Positions 52,757 through 60,668 of a stretch of DNA of 64,000 bases are shown in pieces. The first letter of the stretch is position 1; each line of letters starts with the position of its first letter. The notes under the pieces are model-generated. The model was not told the origin of the DNA. It was given only the letters and a program-made list of their open reading frames with translations, and did not search any database. A program made the position numbers and the translations under genes. Where the stretch lies: positions 496,001-560,000 of the forward strand of contig NZ_CP114783.1 of NCBI RefSeq assembly GCF_027359595.1, given 5' to 3'. The stretch comes from Prochlorococcus marinus str. MIT 0912. GTDB lineage: Bacteria > Cyanobacteriota > Cyanobacteriia > PCC-6307 > Cyanobiaceae.

Positions 52757-52786
52757 AGAACCCCCCCTTTAAAAAAGGGGGGGTTC
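52757..52786. repeat. GC-rich hairpin
   Basis: AGAACCCCCCC TTTAAAAAA GGGGGGGTTCT perfect stem in AT-rich DNA, without a T tract. Contains C7 and G7 runs. Confidence 0.65.
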
Positions 52787-53068
52787 TAACTTTAATAGTT
52801 ACTAAAAGCTCCTAATCGGAATCTTAAAGCGAATTGGTTAAGCCCCAGGTATGTAGAAAATGCAAGGCTTATATGTATTTATCAAGGAAAGCGGAAGACT
52901 ACCTTGAATAAATGAAAGAGCAAAGGGATAGGATTTCACCGACTATCCCCTTCTCTGACTTGAGCTTGAACGCAACTGGTCTTTGCAGAAGTTACTCGAT
53001 CATGCTTATTTATAAATCAAAAAGAAGTTCACTAACACTGATGTTCGGTTGAGGTAGTGCTTTCCTAT

Positions 53069-53314
53069 CTATTTTTTCTTTGGCTTGTCGTAATTAAATT
53101 TGGTCAAAGTTTTGTTGCCTTGCCAAGAAAGAGTGCCTTGATACATGTCCTCACTCAGTAAATAATTTAGTGCTTCTTCTGAAGGTGCTTCAACGTTTTC
53201 TTCTTGGGGCATTGGCTCAATATCTTCTGCTTGAACTGCTACAGGACAGAAAAATAAAAGAAGAGCAGTAACAAAAGAAAAGAGTTTTTTCGTTATTTTT
53301 CTGAGAGTTTGCAT
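53069..53314 (-). CDS. Small secreted protein (81 aa)
   Basis: Start at MQTLRKITKKLFSFVTALLL with a signal peptide ending AVQAED (AxA site). Mature part is acidic with EEALNYLLSEDMYQGTLSWQ. It starts 14 bp after the ClpS-like gene and may be co-transcribed. Function unknown. Confidence 0.7.
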   Translation of the reverse strand: MQTLRKITKKLFSFVTALLLFFCPVAVQAEDIEPMPQEENVEAPSEEALNYLLSEDMYQGTLSWQGNKTLTKFNYDKPKKK

Positions 53315-53328
53315 ATGGATGAGCAATT

Positions 53329-53625
53329 TTATGTTTGTTCAATTGGTGCCATTGTTAATCCTTTACTGATTAGTTGCTGATGATATAGCTCTGCTTGTTC
53401 AAGGGGGCCTCTCCATACTTCAGCCAAACCTTCCCTATCTACTTCGACGGCAAGTACCCATGATCTTTTTTCACTCATCCCTGGAATTATTGTCACAAGA
53501 GAATTTGCCACATGTTCAAATGTATTAAAATTATCGTCAAGAACTATTAGCTTTGCTTCTGGATATTTTCTTTTTGTTGTCTTTGGCTCTAAGACTGTAG
53601 TAGTTGAAGTATTTTCTTGTTCCAT
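53329..53625 (-). CDS. clpS: ClpS-type protease adaptor
   Basis: 98 residues from MEQENTSTTTVLEPKTTKRK; the upstream frame to 53745 is not family-like. Core features are YPEAKLIVLDDNFNTFEHVA (LDDN..TFE.V, the substrate-binding loop), VNSLVTIIPGMS, and a final EQAELYHQQLISKGLTM helix. ClpS delivers N-degron substrates to ClpAP. Cyanobacteria often have two versions; this one has a variant middle (WVLAVEVDREGLAEVW) and could be the second, ClpS2-type copy. Confidence 0.88.
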   Translation of the reverse strand: MEQENTSTTTVLEPKTTKRKYPEAKLIVLDDNFNTFEHVANSLVTIIPGMSEKRSWVLAVEVDREGLAEVWRGPLEQAELYHQQLISKGLTMAPIEQT

Positions 53626-53833
53626 AAAAATGGGAGCCAATACCACCAGGATAAATCGACTGTCAACCAAGCTTTGAATGCACCAAACTGGATACTCCCC
53701 TTTGACTGGTTCTTCATAGAAATCACATTTTCTATTCCAAAACATATCAATTAAACATTCTGTCTGTTTTACTTAGCTTCCGAATTAAGCGTAAGTTTCT
53801 TCTACTTGCTAAGTTTTAGCATCTTGATTTGCT

Positions 53834-53965
53834 ATGTCCTATGAACCAGAGCAACCACCTTCACCCCAACCCCAAGCAAGAAATGGAATTCCAATTACTG
53901 TAAGAGCAAAAATTAATGAAATAAACTTCTTAACTTTGAAATTAATAGTAAATTTAATATCTTAA
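53834..53965 (+). CDS. Possible small protein (43 aa)
   Basis: Pro/Gln-rich start MSYEPEQPPSPQPQARNGIP then a hydrophobic part. ATG start. No relative in the window. Weak. Confidence 0.35.
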   Translation: MSYEPEQPPSPQPQARNGIPITVRAKINEINFLTLKLIVNLIS

Positions 53966-54189
53966 GATTATTTTACTAAGTAATTTATATCCCCCTTAAT
54001 TCAGTTGTTGAAAAGATCTAGTGTCTTTAAGAACAAGCAGAAGCTTTCTTGGAGAAGGTATCTCATCTTCCGAATAACATAAATATGATATAAAAAACTA
54101 AACGGAATTAAAAAGACAGCCTGGGAAACCTGTCTCTGACTTATCAATGCGACAGGATTAGAAATTGCGACCTAGTGCACCCTAAGCAA

Positions 54190-54232
54190 TAAAAAAGCCC
54201 CTTCCGTAATGACAGAGAAGAGGCCTTTTTAT
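54190..54232 (-). terminator. Terminator of hli operon 2
   Basis: Same stem-loop as at 13796-13838. Confidence 0.85.
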
Positions 54233-54250
54233 TAGTTATAAAACTAAGGA

Positions 54251-54376
54251 CTAAACGATTCCTGGAATGATCCAACCTGTTATTCCGTAGTTAATCACTG
54301 CAGCAAAGAAGCCCATCATCGCTAGACGACCATTCATTTGCTCTGCTGTTTTCCAGTAGTTAGTTTCTTTGTTCAT
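54251..54376 (-). CDS. hli: High-light-inducible protein A2 (41 aa)
   Basis: Protein identical to A1 (13855): AEQMNGRLAMMGFFAA with WIIPGIV. Last gene of operon 2; start overlaps B2 stop. Confidence 0.93.
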   Translation of the reverse strand: MNKETNYWKTAEQMNGRLAMMGFFAAVINYGITGWIIPGIV

Positions 54377-54522
54377 TACACGAAACCTGGAATGATTTGA
54401 CCGGTTGTTAGGTATGCACCGACAAGAGCCAAGCAGCCAACAGATGCAGCGAGACCATTGAGTCTTTCAGCAATTACTTTGCCTTCTTCTACTCTTTGAG
54501 TTTCTGTAGTTTGGTTTTTCAT
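54376..54522 (-). CDS. hli: High-light-inducible protein B2 (48 aa), divergent from B1
   Basis: MKNQTTETQRVEEGKVIAER then LNGLAASVGCLALVGAYLTT and GQIIPGFV. Same length as B1 but only partly alike (ERLNG, LVGAY, TTGQIIPGFV). The identical flanks and different centre suggest gene conversion or replacement of one gene within the cluster. Confidence 0.92.
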   Translation of the reverse strand: MKNQTTETQRVEEGKVIAERLNGLAASVGCLALVGAYLTTGQIIPGFV

Positions 54523-54641
54523 TAAACGACACCTGGGATAAGTTGACCGGTTGTTAGGTAGATACCTGTTAGAAGAACGAATGCCATCATGGCTGGTCTG
54601 CCGATGCTTCTTTCTAGAATTGTTTTGTTAGATGGTTGCAT
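54522..54641 (-). CDS. hli: High-light-inducible protein C2 (39 aa)
   Basis: Same protein as C1 (ERSIGRPAMMAF, TTGQLIPGVV). Confidence 0.9.
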   Translation of the reverse strand: MQPSNKTILERSIGRPAMMAFVLLTGIYLTTGQLIPGVV

Positions 54642-54674
54642 TGTTTTAGTAGTTACTTATTAGTAGTTATTGGT

Positions 54675-54890
54675 TTAGAAAATTCCAGGAATGATTTGAC
54701 CAGTTGAGAAGTATGAAACCAAAAGACTGACCATTCCGATCATTGCCCAACGGCCATTTGTCTTTTCTGCTTCTTCTGGGTAGCTGGTGTAGTCCTCTAC
54801 AAGCTGAGGCTGTGTTTCACGGCCAAAGATGTTTTGCTTGCCGTACTCAGTTATTACCTGAGAAGAAGCAGTACTGGAAGAAGTTGTCAT
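54675..54890 (-). CDS. hli: High-light-inducible protein D2 (71 aa)
   Basis: MTTSSSTASSQVITEYGKQN..., EEAEKTNGRWAMIGMVSLLV, STGQIIPGIF. Three residues longer than D1 at the N terminus. First gene of operon 2. Confidence 0.93.
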   Translation of the reverse strand: MTTSSSTASSQVITEYGKQNIFGRETQPQLVEDYTSYPEEAEKTNGRWAMIGMVSLLVSYFSTGQIIPGIF

Positions 54891-55075
54891 TACTGGAATT
54901 GCGTTGATGTGAATAAATGTAAAGTATGAGTTTTCTAAATGAAAGATACGGTCGGGTACGGCTTCTTCTAATACTTAAGAGCTCTTAATCTCAAACACTA
55001 AATACAACAACTAATTAGAGAGATATTGATCCAATGATTAGATCTATTGATAACCCTCATAAGTATAAATAGCCC

Positions 55076-55100
55076 GAACTGGTTAGCCCTACTTCTACCG
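55076..55100 (+). promoter_or_regulatory. Conserved upstream element of the LWNLPALLLL family
   Basis: GGTTAGCCCTACTTCTACCG, 72 bp before the ATG at 55172; one base differs from copy 1. Confidence 0.65.
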
Positions 55101-55171
55101 TCCTACAGCACTTTAGAGCTCTTTTTTAGGTTGGATACACCTTCTAGACACACAGAAAAAAACCTTTAGTC

Positions 55172-55282
55172 ATGCTTGCAATCAACAAAACTACTGCTGC
55201 GAAACTAATCGTTCTCTGGAATCTTCCTGCACTACTGCTATTAGTTGGTGCTTATGAAGTTGGTACTTCCGTATTTTCTTAA
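55172..55282 (+). CDS. Small membrane protein of the LWNLPALLLL family (36 aa), copy 2
   Basis: MLAINKTTAAKLIVLWNLPA then LLLLVGAYEVGTSVFS; one residue differs from 14767. Divergent from hli operon 2. Confidence 0.78.
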   Translation: MLAINKTTAAKLIVLWNLPALLLLVGAYEVGTSVFS

Positions 55283-55644
55283 CTAACGTTGTATCTGAAG
55301 TTATACAAAAATCTCAATAAGTAAATTAAATAGTCAGATCAAAGTTCATCAAAATCAGAAGATAGTTTTTCCTGAAATCAAACATATAAGCCAGGGTAAT
55401 ATCTATAGCACTTATCCACCGATCAACAAGGGAGTCCAAATACAAAGATTAAAAGGAAGAGAGAGCTAATTGAACTGTATGCACCATAAAAGCTTGTCAT
55501 ATCTAAATTCAAACCTGTTGATTACTATCTTGCTCAGCTTTGAACTAAATGGAACTTTTTACGACATGAAAAACCTAAAATAAGTAGAGGAAAAAGATTA
55601 ACTCAATTAGACTAAGAAGAGAAATTGAAGGTAACTTTGACAAA
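55283..55644. other. 362 bp without a gene
   Basis: Spacer before rluF. A 30-bp piece at 55599-55628 (CTCAATTAGACTAAGAAGAG...) recurs at 56610-56639 and reads in frame with rluF, but the ATG at 55645 is the start fitting the family. Confidence 0.45.
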
Positions 55645-56367
55645 ATGGCTACCAGAATAAATAAATATTTAAGTGAAGTCGGTTACTGTTCTAGAAGAGT
55701 CGCAGACAGACTAATTGAAGAAGGGAAAGTAACCATTAATGGTAAAATTGCAGAAATGGGTACCAAGGTCGAGGAAGGTGATCAAGTAAAAGTTGAAGGT
55801 CAAAGAATAGAAAAGTCAACGAAACAAAAAAAAATATACTTAGCCTTTAACAAACCTGTAGGAATTGTTTGCACAACCGATAGAAGAGTAGAACCGGACA
55901 ATATTATAGATTTCATTAAATATCCTACAAGAATTTTTCCTATTGGAAGATTGGATAAGCCTAGTGAGGGATTGATTTTTTTAACTAACGATGGAGATAT
56001 CGTAAATAAAATACTCAGAGCAAGAAATAATCATGAAAAAGAATACATCGTAAGCGTTAATCGTCCGATTAATAGAGACTTTATTCAAAGTATGAGTAAT
56101 GGAGTTGAAATATTAGAAACCATAACTAAGAATTGTTTCGTAAAACAACTGGGACCAAAAAAATTTAAAATCATACTCACTCAAGGACTTAACCGTCAGA
56201 TAAGGAGAATGTGTGAGTCCTTAGACTACAGAGTAGAATCATTAAAGCGTGTAAGAATTATGAATATTAAGTTAGACGTACCAACAGGAAAATATCGCGA
56301 ATTTACCAAAGAAGAACTCTTAGAATTAAATGGATTACTCGAAAACTCTTCAAAAACATTTGACTAA
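55645..56367 (+). CDS. rluF: 23S rRNA pseudouridine synthase, RluF type
   Basis: 240 residues. An S4 RNA-binding domain (residues 1-55: RINKYLSEVGYCSRRVADRL) is followed by a pseudouridine synthase domain with catalytic Asp104 in FPIGRLDKPSEGLIFLTNDG, then NHEKEYIVSV and LTQGLNRQIRRMCESLDYRV. Close to E. coli RluF through residue ~235; it lacks the long basic C-terminal tail. Modifies the peptidyl-transferase region (U2604 in E. coli). Confidence 0.92.
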   Translation: MATRINKYLSEVGYCSRRVADRLIEEGKVTINGKIAEMGTKVEEGDQVKVEGQRIEKSTKQKKIYLAFNKPVGIVCTTDRRVEPDNIIDFIKYPTRIFPIGRLDKPSEGLIFLTNDGDIVNKILRARNNHEKEYIVSVNRPINRDFIQSMSNGVEILETITKNCFVKQLGPKKFKIILTQGLNRQIRRMCESLDYRVESLKRVRIMNIKLDVPTGKYREFTKEELLELNGLLENSSKTFD

Positions 56368-56593
56368 TTAAATCCCCCTCTTCATTTTGCTTAATAAGAT
56401 TACGTCGGAAATGTTGCGATATGGAAATAAATTTCAGATGTTTTTTAGCCGTTTTTAATGCGTTATAAGCGAAATTAAGAGTTTTCAAGAGAATTAACTA
56501 CTTTTAAATGCCTTTTTAAAATTACGAACCATGAAGCTTACATCAATTGTTATTAATAATCACTTTTAAAAACTTAAAAAACCAAAAAATAAC

Positions 56594-56988
56594 TACAAAA
56601 AAAAAGATGGCTCAATTAGACTAGGAAGAGAAATTGAACGTCTACGCCAACGAGTACAAAAAATATACAGAATAGGAACCACCGCTCTTCGTATGGTCAT
56701 AGTTAAAGATGATGAGACTACACAAGAGCTATCAGATTGGGATCTACGCGTAAAACTGGAGAGAAAGAAATGAGCACGAGTCATATCAAAGAGAAAAAGA
56801 ACGGGAGGTTCACATTCAAGGAAATTCCACTGCCTGGTCACTTACAACGAGCACTCGTTATTAGGACCAAGGGATAAACATGGAAAATTGCGGCTGAATC
56901 CGTAGGGATGGATTATCTAACACTCAGGAAAGACGATACACAAAGTTCTATATTCCTCTCGACATATCTCAACTCAAGACGAAGATAA
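56594..56988 (+). pseudogene. Decayed HTH-type gene(s), possible mobile-element remnant
   Basis: A start-less frame reads KKDGSIRLGREIERLRQRVQ... and ends at 56773; overlapping it (ATGA), ATG 56770 begins MSTSHIKEKKNGRFTFKEIP, runs 35 codons to TAA, then continues in frame TWKIAAESVGMDYLTLRKDD, an HTH-like sequence, to 56988. The TAA could be a mutated AAA (KGK). Probably two coupled genes in decay. Not identified with a known family. Confidence 0.5.
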
Positions 56989-57098
56989 AGGAGCTGAAGC
57001 AATCGTTACTAAGAAGAGATGAAAAAGGAGAAATCGTAAAAAAGGAATAGCAATAGTGAAAAGGCTCTATTATCTATTGATGTTTCTTCTTTGTATTG

Positions 57099-57272
57099 CT
57101 ATGCAGCTTCAATAATTCTTGATTCGTTGCGCTTTTGGTCTAAATAAATTACAGAGTTACTGACAGGAAATAATTTCTTTTCTAAGTGAGCTATTGCAAT
57201 TCTTTTTGTTTCTGTCATTTCTTCTGTATAGAACTTCAAAGGCTGAGAAACATACTGATTGTCACCACTCAT
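57099..57272 (-). CDS. Hypothetical small protein (57 aa)
   Basis: MSGDNQYVSQPLKFYTEEMT, then a helix (RIAIAHLEKKLFPVS) and a charged end. No membrane segment. Family unknown. Confidence 0.55.
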   Translation of the reverse strand: MSGDNQYVSQPLKFYTEEMTETKRIAIAHLEKKLFPVSNSVIYLDQKRNESRIIEAA

Positions 57273-57352
57273 TAAAAATTTTCCAAAACATCTCTCTCTT
57301 ATATAAGCGTATTAATAGTTTGATTGCATTAATGACTTCACAATCAAATTAA

Positions 57353-57649
57353 CTATTCAAAATCAATTTCCACTTCCTCTTTCATATCCCTATCTAGATC
57401 AGGAAGATTTGGCTCTATCCAATGAGATTTATTATCAACACCAGTCGCAGTTGCATAATTCATAATGTGCTGATCAACTTGTTTATAAATGTCATGTAGA
57501 TTTAAGTCCTTACTAACACCATATGCTATCTCCGAAACTTGTTGTTCTGTTAAGCAATGATCAGGATGAAGTAAATCACAGCAAGGAATTCTTTTTTCTA
57601 TCAACTCATTTATGTTGATTTTAATTTCGTAATCTGGATGAACAGTCAT
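57353..57649 (-). CDS. Hypothetical soluble protein (98 aa)
   Basis: 98 residues, acidic, with a His/Cys-rich patch IPCCDLLHPDHCLTEQQ that could bind metal. No family recognised. Confidence 0.6.
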   Translation of the reverse strand: MTVHPDYEIKININELIEKRIPCCDLLHPDHCLTEQQVSEIAYGVSKDLNLHDIYKQVDQHIMNYATATGVDNKSHWIEPNLPDLDRDMKEEVEIDFE

Positions 57650-57803
57650 GTTATGAAAGATTTTTATAACTACTACAATTTAATTTTAGGATTGTTTTTT
57701 AAGAAGAGCACATTCAAAATGTTTAGTCCCACACGTTAATTCCATTTGATACATCGAAATTGGGAGGAGTATGTAATCCTTTAATTTCAGTTTTATCAAT
57801 TTG

Positions 57804-58124
57804 ATGGCTTACTACCACGTCCACGGTTTAATTCCTGACACATTTGCTCAATCAGAGGGTTATCAATTATTCGAGCAATACATTGCAAATGGAGCCCCAA
57901 AAGACAACTTCGATGGCTTTGAACTAATTAGTAGAGTTCATGCTCCTCAGACAGGGGAAGTCTTTGTTACCTGCAAGGCTGAGAACCATATAAAAGTAGC
58001 TGAACATTTTGCTATTTGGAGAGCAAAATTTGGTGTTGAGTGGGACGTTAAGCCAGTTTTCAACGATAAAGAAGTTATCCAAAGGAATAAGCAAGTTGCA
58101 GAAGAGATAGCAACTATGGGCTAA
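57804..58124 (+). CDS. Small alpha/beta protein, DUF3303-like (106 aa)
   Basis: ATG 57804 is used; the listed frame adds only a TTG codon. MAYYHVHGLIPDTFAQSEGY, GFELISRVHAPQTGEVFVTC, HFAIWRAKFGVEWDVKPVFN. The layout (strand, helix, strand, W..F.V.W.V.PV) resembles the small DUF3303 / dimeric barrel proteins of picocyanobacteria. Function unknown. Confidence 0.65.
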   Translation: MAYYHVHGLIPDTFAQSEGYQLFEQYIANGAPKDNFDGFELISRVHAPQTGEVFVTCKAENHIKVAEHFAIWRAKFGVEWDVKPVFNDKEVIQRNKQVAEEIATMG

Positions 58125-58216
58125 TTCAGGATTAAAGACAGAATTTGTACGAGGAGTATTTATTAATACTGCAGAAATTAATTTAGCTATTAAATTTAGG
58201 AAAATTTTTAAAACAT

Positions 58217-58378
58217 ATGAATTCTGCTCTTACCACGGCGAGAAGTATTAAGTTAAACAGATTCTCCAAGATTGCCTTTACTTTGACCTCATCAACTTTT
58301 TTTCTTTACGGATTAGGTCAAGCACCTATCTTCAAGAATTTCCTAACTAGTGCTTTCTCTTGTTTTAATGCAGGTTAA
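58217..58378 (+). CDS. Small membrane protein (53 aa)
   Basis: Basic N terminus and one hydrophobic segment (IAFTLTSSTFFLYGLGQAP). Followed by a terminator at 58408. Confidence 0.55.
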   Translation: MNSALTTARSIKLNRFSKIAFTLTSSTFFLYGLGQAPIFKNFLTSAFSCFNAG

Positions 58379-58407
58379 ACTTACGATTTCAAATCAAATA
58401 GTGAATT

Positions 58408-58436
58408 GGGCTGACTTAGGTCAGTCCTTTTTTATG
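58408..58436 (+). terminator. Rho-independent terminator
   Basis: GGGCTGA cttagg TCAGTCC then six T; a near twin of the one at 51604. Confidence 0.85.
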
Positions 58437-58512
58437 AGATCAATCAGAAGTTCTAAATGTCTATTTTTAAGGAGAAGAATCATATTCATTAGTCATTTGC
58501 CATGATGTTCAG

Positions 58513-58698
58513 ATGAACTTCGCTGATAACTGGGCAAGGGTTTTTGTTGTGATTACGTTTCTGACTTTTGGAGAAGCTCAGATTATTGGTGGCATCATTC
58601 CCAATTTGATTGCTTTTAGTTTGTTTCTTGGAGCAATTGGATACTTTGCTTCAACTGGAAAAATAGCTGAAATGTTCGGCTGGAGAGACAAGAAATAA
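58513..58698 (+). CDS. Small membrane protein (61 aa), paralogue of 52301
   Basis: Extra N-terminal helix (NWARVFVVITFLTFGEAQ), then IIGGIIPNLIAFSLFLGAIG and YFASTGKIAEMFGWRDKK, matching the 52301 protein. Function unknown. Confidence 0.7.
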   Translation: MNFADNWARVFVVITFLTFGEAQIIGGIIPNLIAFSLFLGAIGYFASTGKIAEMFGWRDKK

Positions 58699-58825
58699 GC
58701 TATTACTAAAAGTCAATACTCAAGAGGGACCCATGAGAGACCTTCGGGGTATTCCCATTAAAAAAGACAGGCTGGAAGACCTGTCTATGACTGATCGGGG
58801 CGAGATGAAAAAGAGATCCTCCTCT

Positions 58826-59098
58826 TCACCTTCTACCCTTCCCACCCTTTCTACCCTTTCTCCCCTTTCCACCTTTTTGACTAGAGTTATCATCTGAACT
58901 GATCAAGTCATGAACAGCATCAGCAATTTTTTCACGGTCAGCCATATCATAAACGGTTTTAGCCAGCGCACCTGTTGCAATACCGACGGCCCAAATAGCA
59001 TAAGCACCAGCTACTGGTATTACTCCGCCGTTGATGCTCTGAAGGTCACTTAACTGAAGCTCTTGATCGACGGTTTCGATGACGTAAGAAGTAGTCAT
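58826..59098 (-). CDS. Double-glycine leader peptide with polycationic tail (90 aa)
   Basis: Start at ATG 59098 (MTTSYVIETVDQELQLSDLQ); leader ends QSINGG. The core has a hydrophobic helix (VIPVAGAYAIWAVGIATGAL), a charged part, and a tail of repeated Gly/Lys/Arg (QKGGKGRKGRKGGKGRR). Hydrophobic plus strongly cationic design fits a membrane-active peptide. CRP-type site and conserved promoter block upstream. Confidence 0.85.
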   Translation of the reverse strand: MTTSYVIETVDQELQLSDLQSINGGVIPVAGAYAIWAVGIATGALAKTVYDMADREKIADAVHDLISSDDNSSQKGGKGRKGRKGGKGRR

Positions 59099-59190
59099 GA
59101 TAAAAATAATGTTGTGAGGGTTGAATCCCTTCGATGTACTTACTATCTCTCGAATCAATGACTGAGGTGTTGATCTAGTTCTGATGAATC

Positions 59191-59206
59191 TGTGAGGTTG
59201 GTCACA
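59191..59206 (-). promoter_or_regulatory. CRP-type site before peptide gene 58826
   Basis: TGTGACCAACCTCACA on either strand sense, centre 100 bp before the ATG; TAGTAA of the conserved block is 56 bp from the centre. Confidence 0.8.
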
Positions 59207-59269
59207 ATCTCATAACGACAAAAAAATACCCCGCCAAAGCAGGGCAAAGATTCATTTTATTTCAGTGGA

Positions 59270-59449
59270 TCATTTTTTCACATTGACGTAAAAGTCTTCT
59301 AATTTTAATTCTCTGCGCTTCAACTGATCTTTTAGGATCTCTGGAAGAGTGATTATTCCAAGCCTGCGATGGCGAATTGGATTAAATTTGATCCTGTTGC
59401 CACCAGAAATTGCAGATAATTGATCAAGAGTTAGTTCAGTGTTGTTCAT
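59270..59449 (-). CDS. Double-glycine leader peptide, basic core (59 aa)
   Basis: MNNTELTLDQLSAISGG leader, then a 42-residue core NRIKFNPIRHRRLGIITLPE... and a Lys-rich end. The first residues match the leader at 63497 (MNNTELTLDQ), showing recent shuffling of leader and core. CRP-type site upstream. Confidence 0.83.
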   Translation of the reverse strand: MNNTELTLDQLSAISGGNRIKFNPIRHRRLGIITLPEILKDQLKRRELKLEDFYVNVKK

Positions 59450-59540
59450 TGTCTTAGATAGTTGTGAGGGTCGTTTCCCTTCGATATACTTACTATCTCT
59501 CGAATCATTAACTGAGGTGTTGATCTACTTCTGCTTAATC

Positions 59541-59556
59541 TGTGAGGTTGGTCACA
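59541..59556. promoter_or_regulatory. CRP-type site between divergent peptide genes 59270 and 59637
   Basis: TGTGAGGTTGGTCACA; 99.5 bp from the ATG at 59449 and 88.5 bp from the ATG at 59637, so it may serve both. Confidence 0.78.
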
Positions 59557-59596
59557 AGTGATATTTCAAGTATTGACGCTCCTTAAACAGCAATAA

Positions 59597-59620
59597 TGAT
59601 CACTGCTAGAAAGTAGAAAG
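59597..59620 (+). promoter_or_regulatory. Second conserved upstream block (class B peptides)
   Basis: ATGATCACTGCTAGAAAGTA recurs (with small changes) before the peptide genes at 62492 and 63049. These three share the DELKDVAGG leader. May hold a -10 or an operator. Confidence 0.5.
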
Positions 59621-59636
59621 TTTAGAGAGGAATCAC

Positions 59637-59798
59637 ATGTCAGAAGAAGAACTAAATCAAGAGCTATCAACTGATGAGCTAAAAGATGTTGCTGGAGGAT
59701 TAACAGAAGCTGCAGCTCAATCTAAGACTCGTTTCCTAAATAAGTATGAACCGAACGCCAGCAGATCCTTGAAAATGATTGCAAGGGAACAAGTCTGA
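59637..59798 (+). CDS. Double-glycine leader peptide, class B (53 aa)
   Basis: MSEEELNQELSTDELKDVAG-G leader, then a 32-residue core (LTEAAAQSKTRFLNKYEPNA...). The GAGAGG before ATG is a good ribosome site. Leader almost the same as at 62492 and 63049. Confidence 0.8.
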   Translation: MSEEELNQELSTDELKDVAGGLTEAAAQSKTRFLNKYEPNASRSLKMIAREQV

Positions 59799-59912
59799 GA
59801 GTTATTGAGAAAGTGTAAATGTAACAACTTTTTTTAGACGCTGTCTAGCCAGACTTTGCGATCCGAAATAACCCATGAATCTCGGTCCAAGAAGAACCCA
59901 AATGATTCACTC

Positions 59913-60632
59913 TTATTCTTTAAATTCATTCATCAACAATTGCCAGCCAAGTGTGGAGGCGTTGGGGCTAAAGCTTGCTCGTTGTTCACACATAAATCCA
60001 TGATCAGCATCTTCAATTTCTACATAACTCAATCTGACTTCAGAAGAATCTGCTTCTCTTAAAGCCTGTTGGATAGATATTCGATCAGCTTCAGGTATTA
60101 ATGAATCACCAGTTCCACAAATACAAGTTAATTTTCCTGAGGTTTGACTCAATAATTCCAAGCTAGGAGGTCCTCCTCCTGGTCTAGTGGTTGCAACACC
60201 AGCACCATAGAAATCAAAAGTTATATCGACTTCTGGAAGTGTTGATGTAATAAGTGCTGCATGACCACCAAAACAAAAACCAACAACAATTATTTTTGAC
60301 TGGCTGTACTGCTGTTTTAACCAATTCAATGCAGCAGTCGTATCATCGAGAATTTGCCTGGTCGTCGTTTGTTCTTTATGCCGACGCCCTTCTACTAAAT
60401 CATCATCGGTATATCCAAGTTCTAACTCTGGAGCTGTTCTAGCAAATAATGGCATTGCTAAAGCAGGAATACCTTGTTCTGCAAGTCGATCAACGACGCT
60501 TCTTAACCAACTATTAACACCAAAGACTTCTGGTAGAACAAGAACAACATGCTTACTTTCTTTCTGAGGATTATTCCACCAGCAACGTAACTGCACTGGA
60601 CCTTTTTCTATATGTACCCAACGTCCCTCCAT
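59913..60632 (-). CDS. Dienelactone hydrolase family protein
   Basis: 239 residues. Alpha/beta hydrolase with the DLH nucleophile elbow VVGFCFGGHAA (Cys120), an Asp in CGTGDSLIPEADR and the His in EDADHGFMCEQRASF. LVLPEVFGVN near residue 35 is the family's oxyanion-region motif. Hydrolyses dienelactone-like esters; true substrate here unknown. No signal peptide. Separated from the amine oxidase by 36 bp in the same direction, so an operon is likely. Confidence 0.9.
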   Translation of the reverse strand: MEGRWVHIEKGPVQLRCWWNNPQKESKHVVLVLPEVFGVNSWLRSVVDRLAEQGIPALAMPLFARTAPELELGYTDDDLVEGRRHKEQTTTRQILDDTTAALNWLKQQYSQSKIIVVGFCFGGHAALITSTLPEVDITFDFYGAGVATTRPGGGPPSLELLSQTSGKLTCICGTGDSLIPEADRISIQQALREADSSEVRLSYVEIEDADHGFMCEQRASFSPNASTLGWQLLMNEFKE

Positions 60633-60668
60633 ATCTCAAGCAAAAACAAATTTGATTCCTAATATAAT

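Larger units (their letters stand above)
54185..55282. repeat. hli cluster block, copy 2 (direct repeat with 13791-14877)
   Basis: Same gene order, spacers, terminator and divergent gene as copy 1. hli B differs strongly; D has a few extra codons. The rest is nearly identical. Confidence 0.9.
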
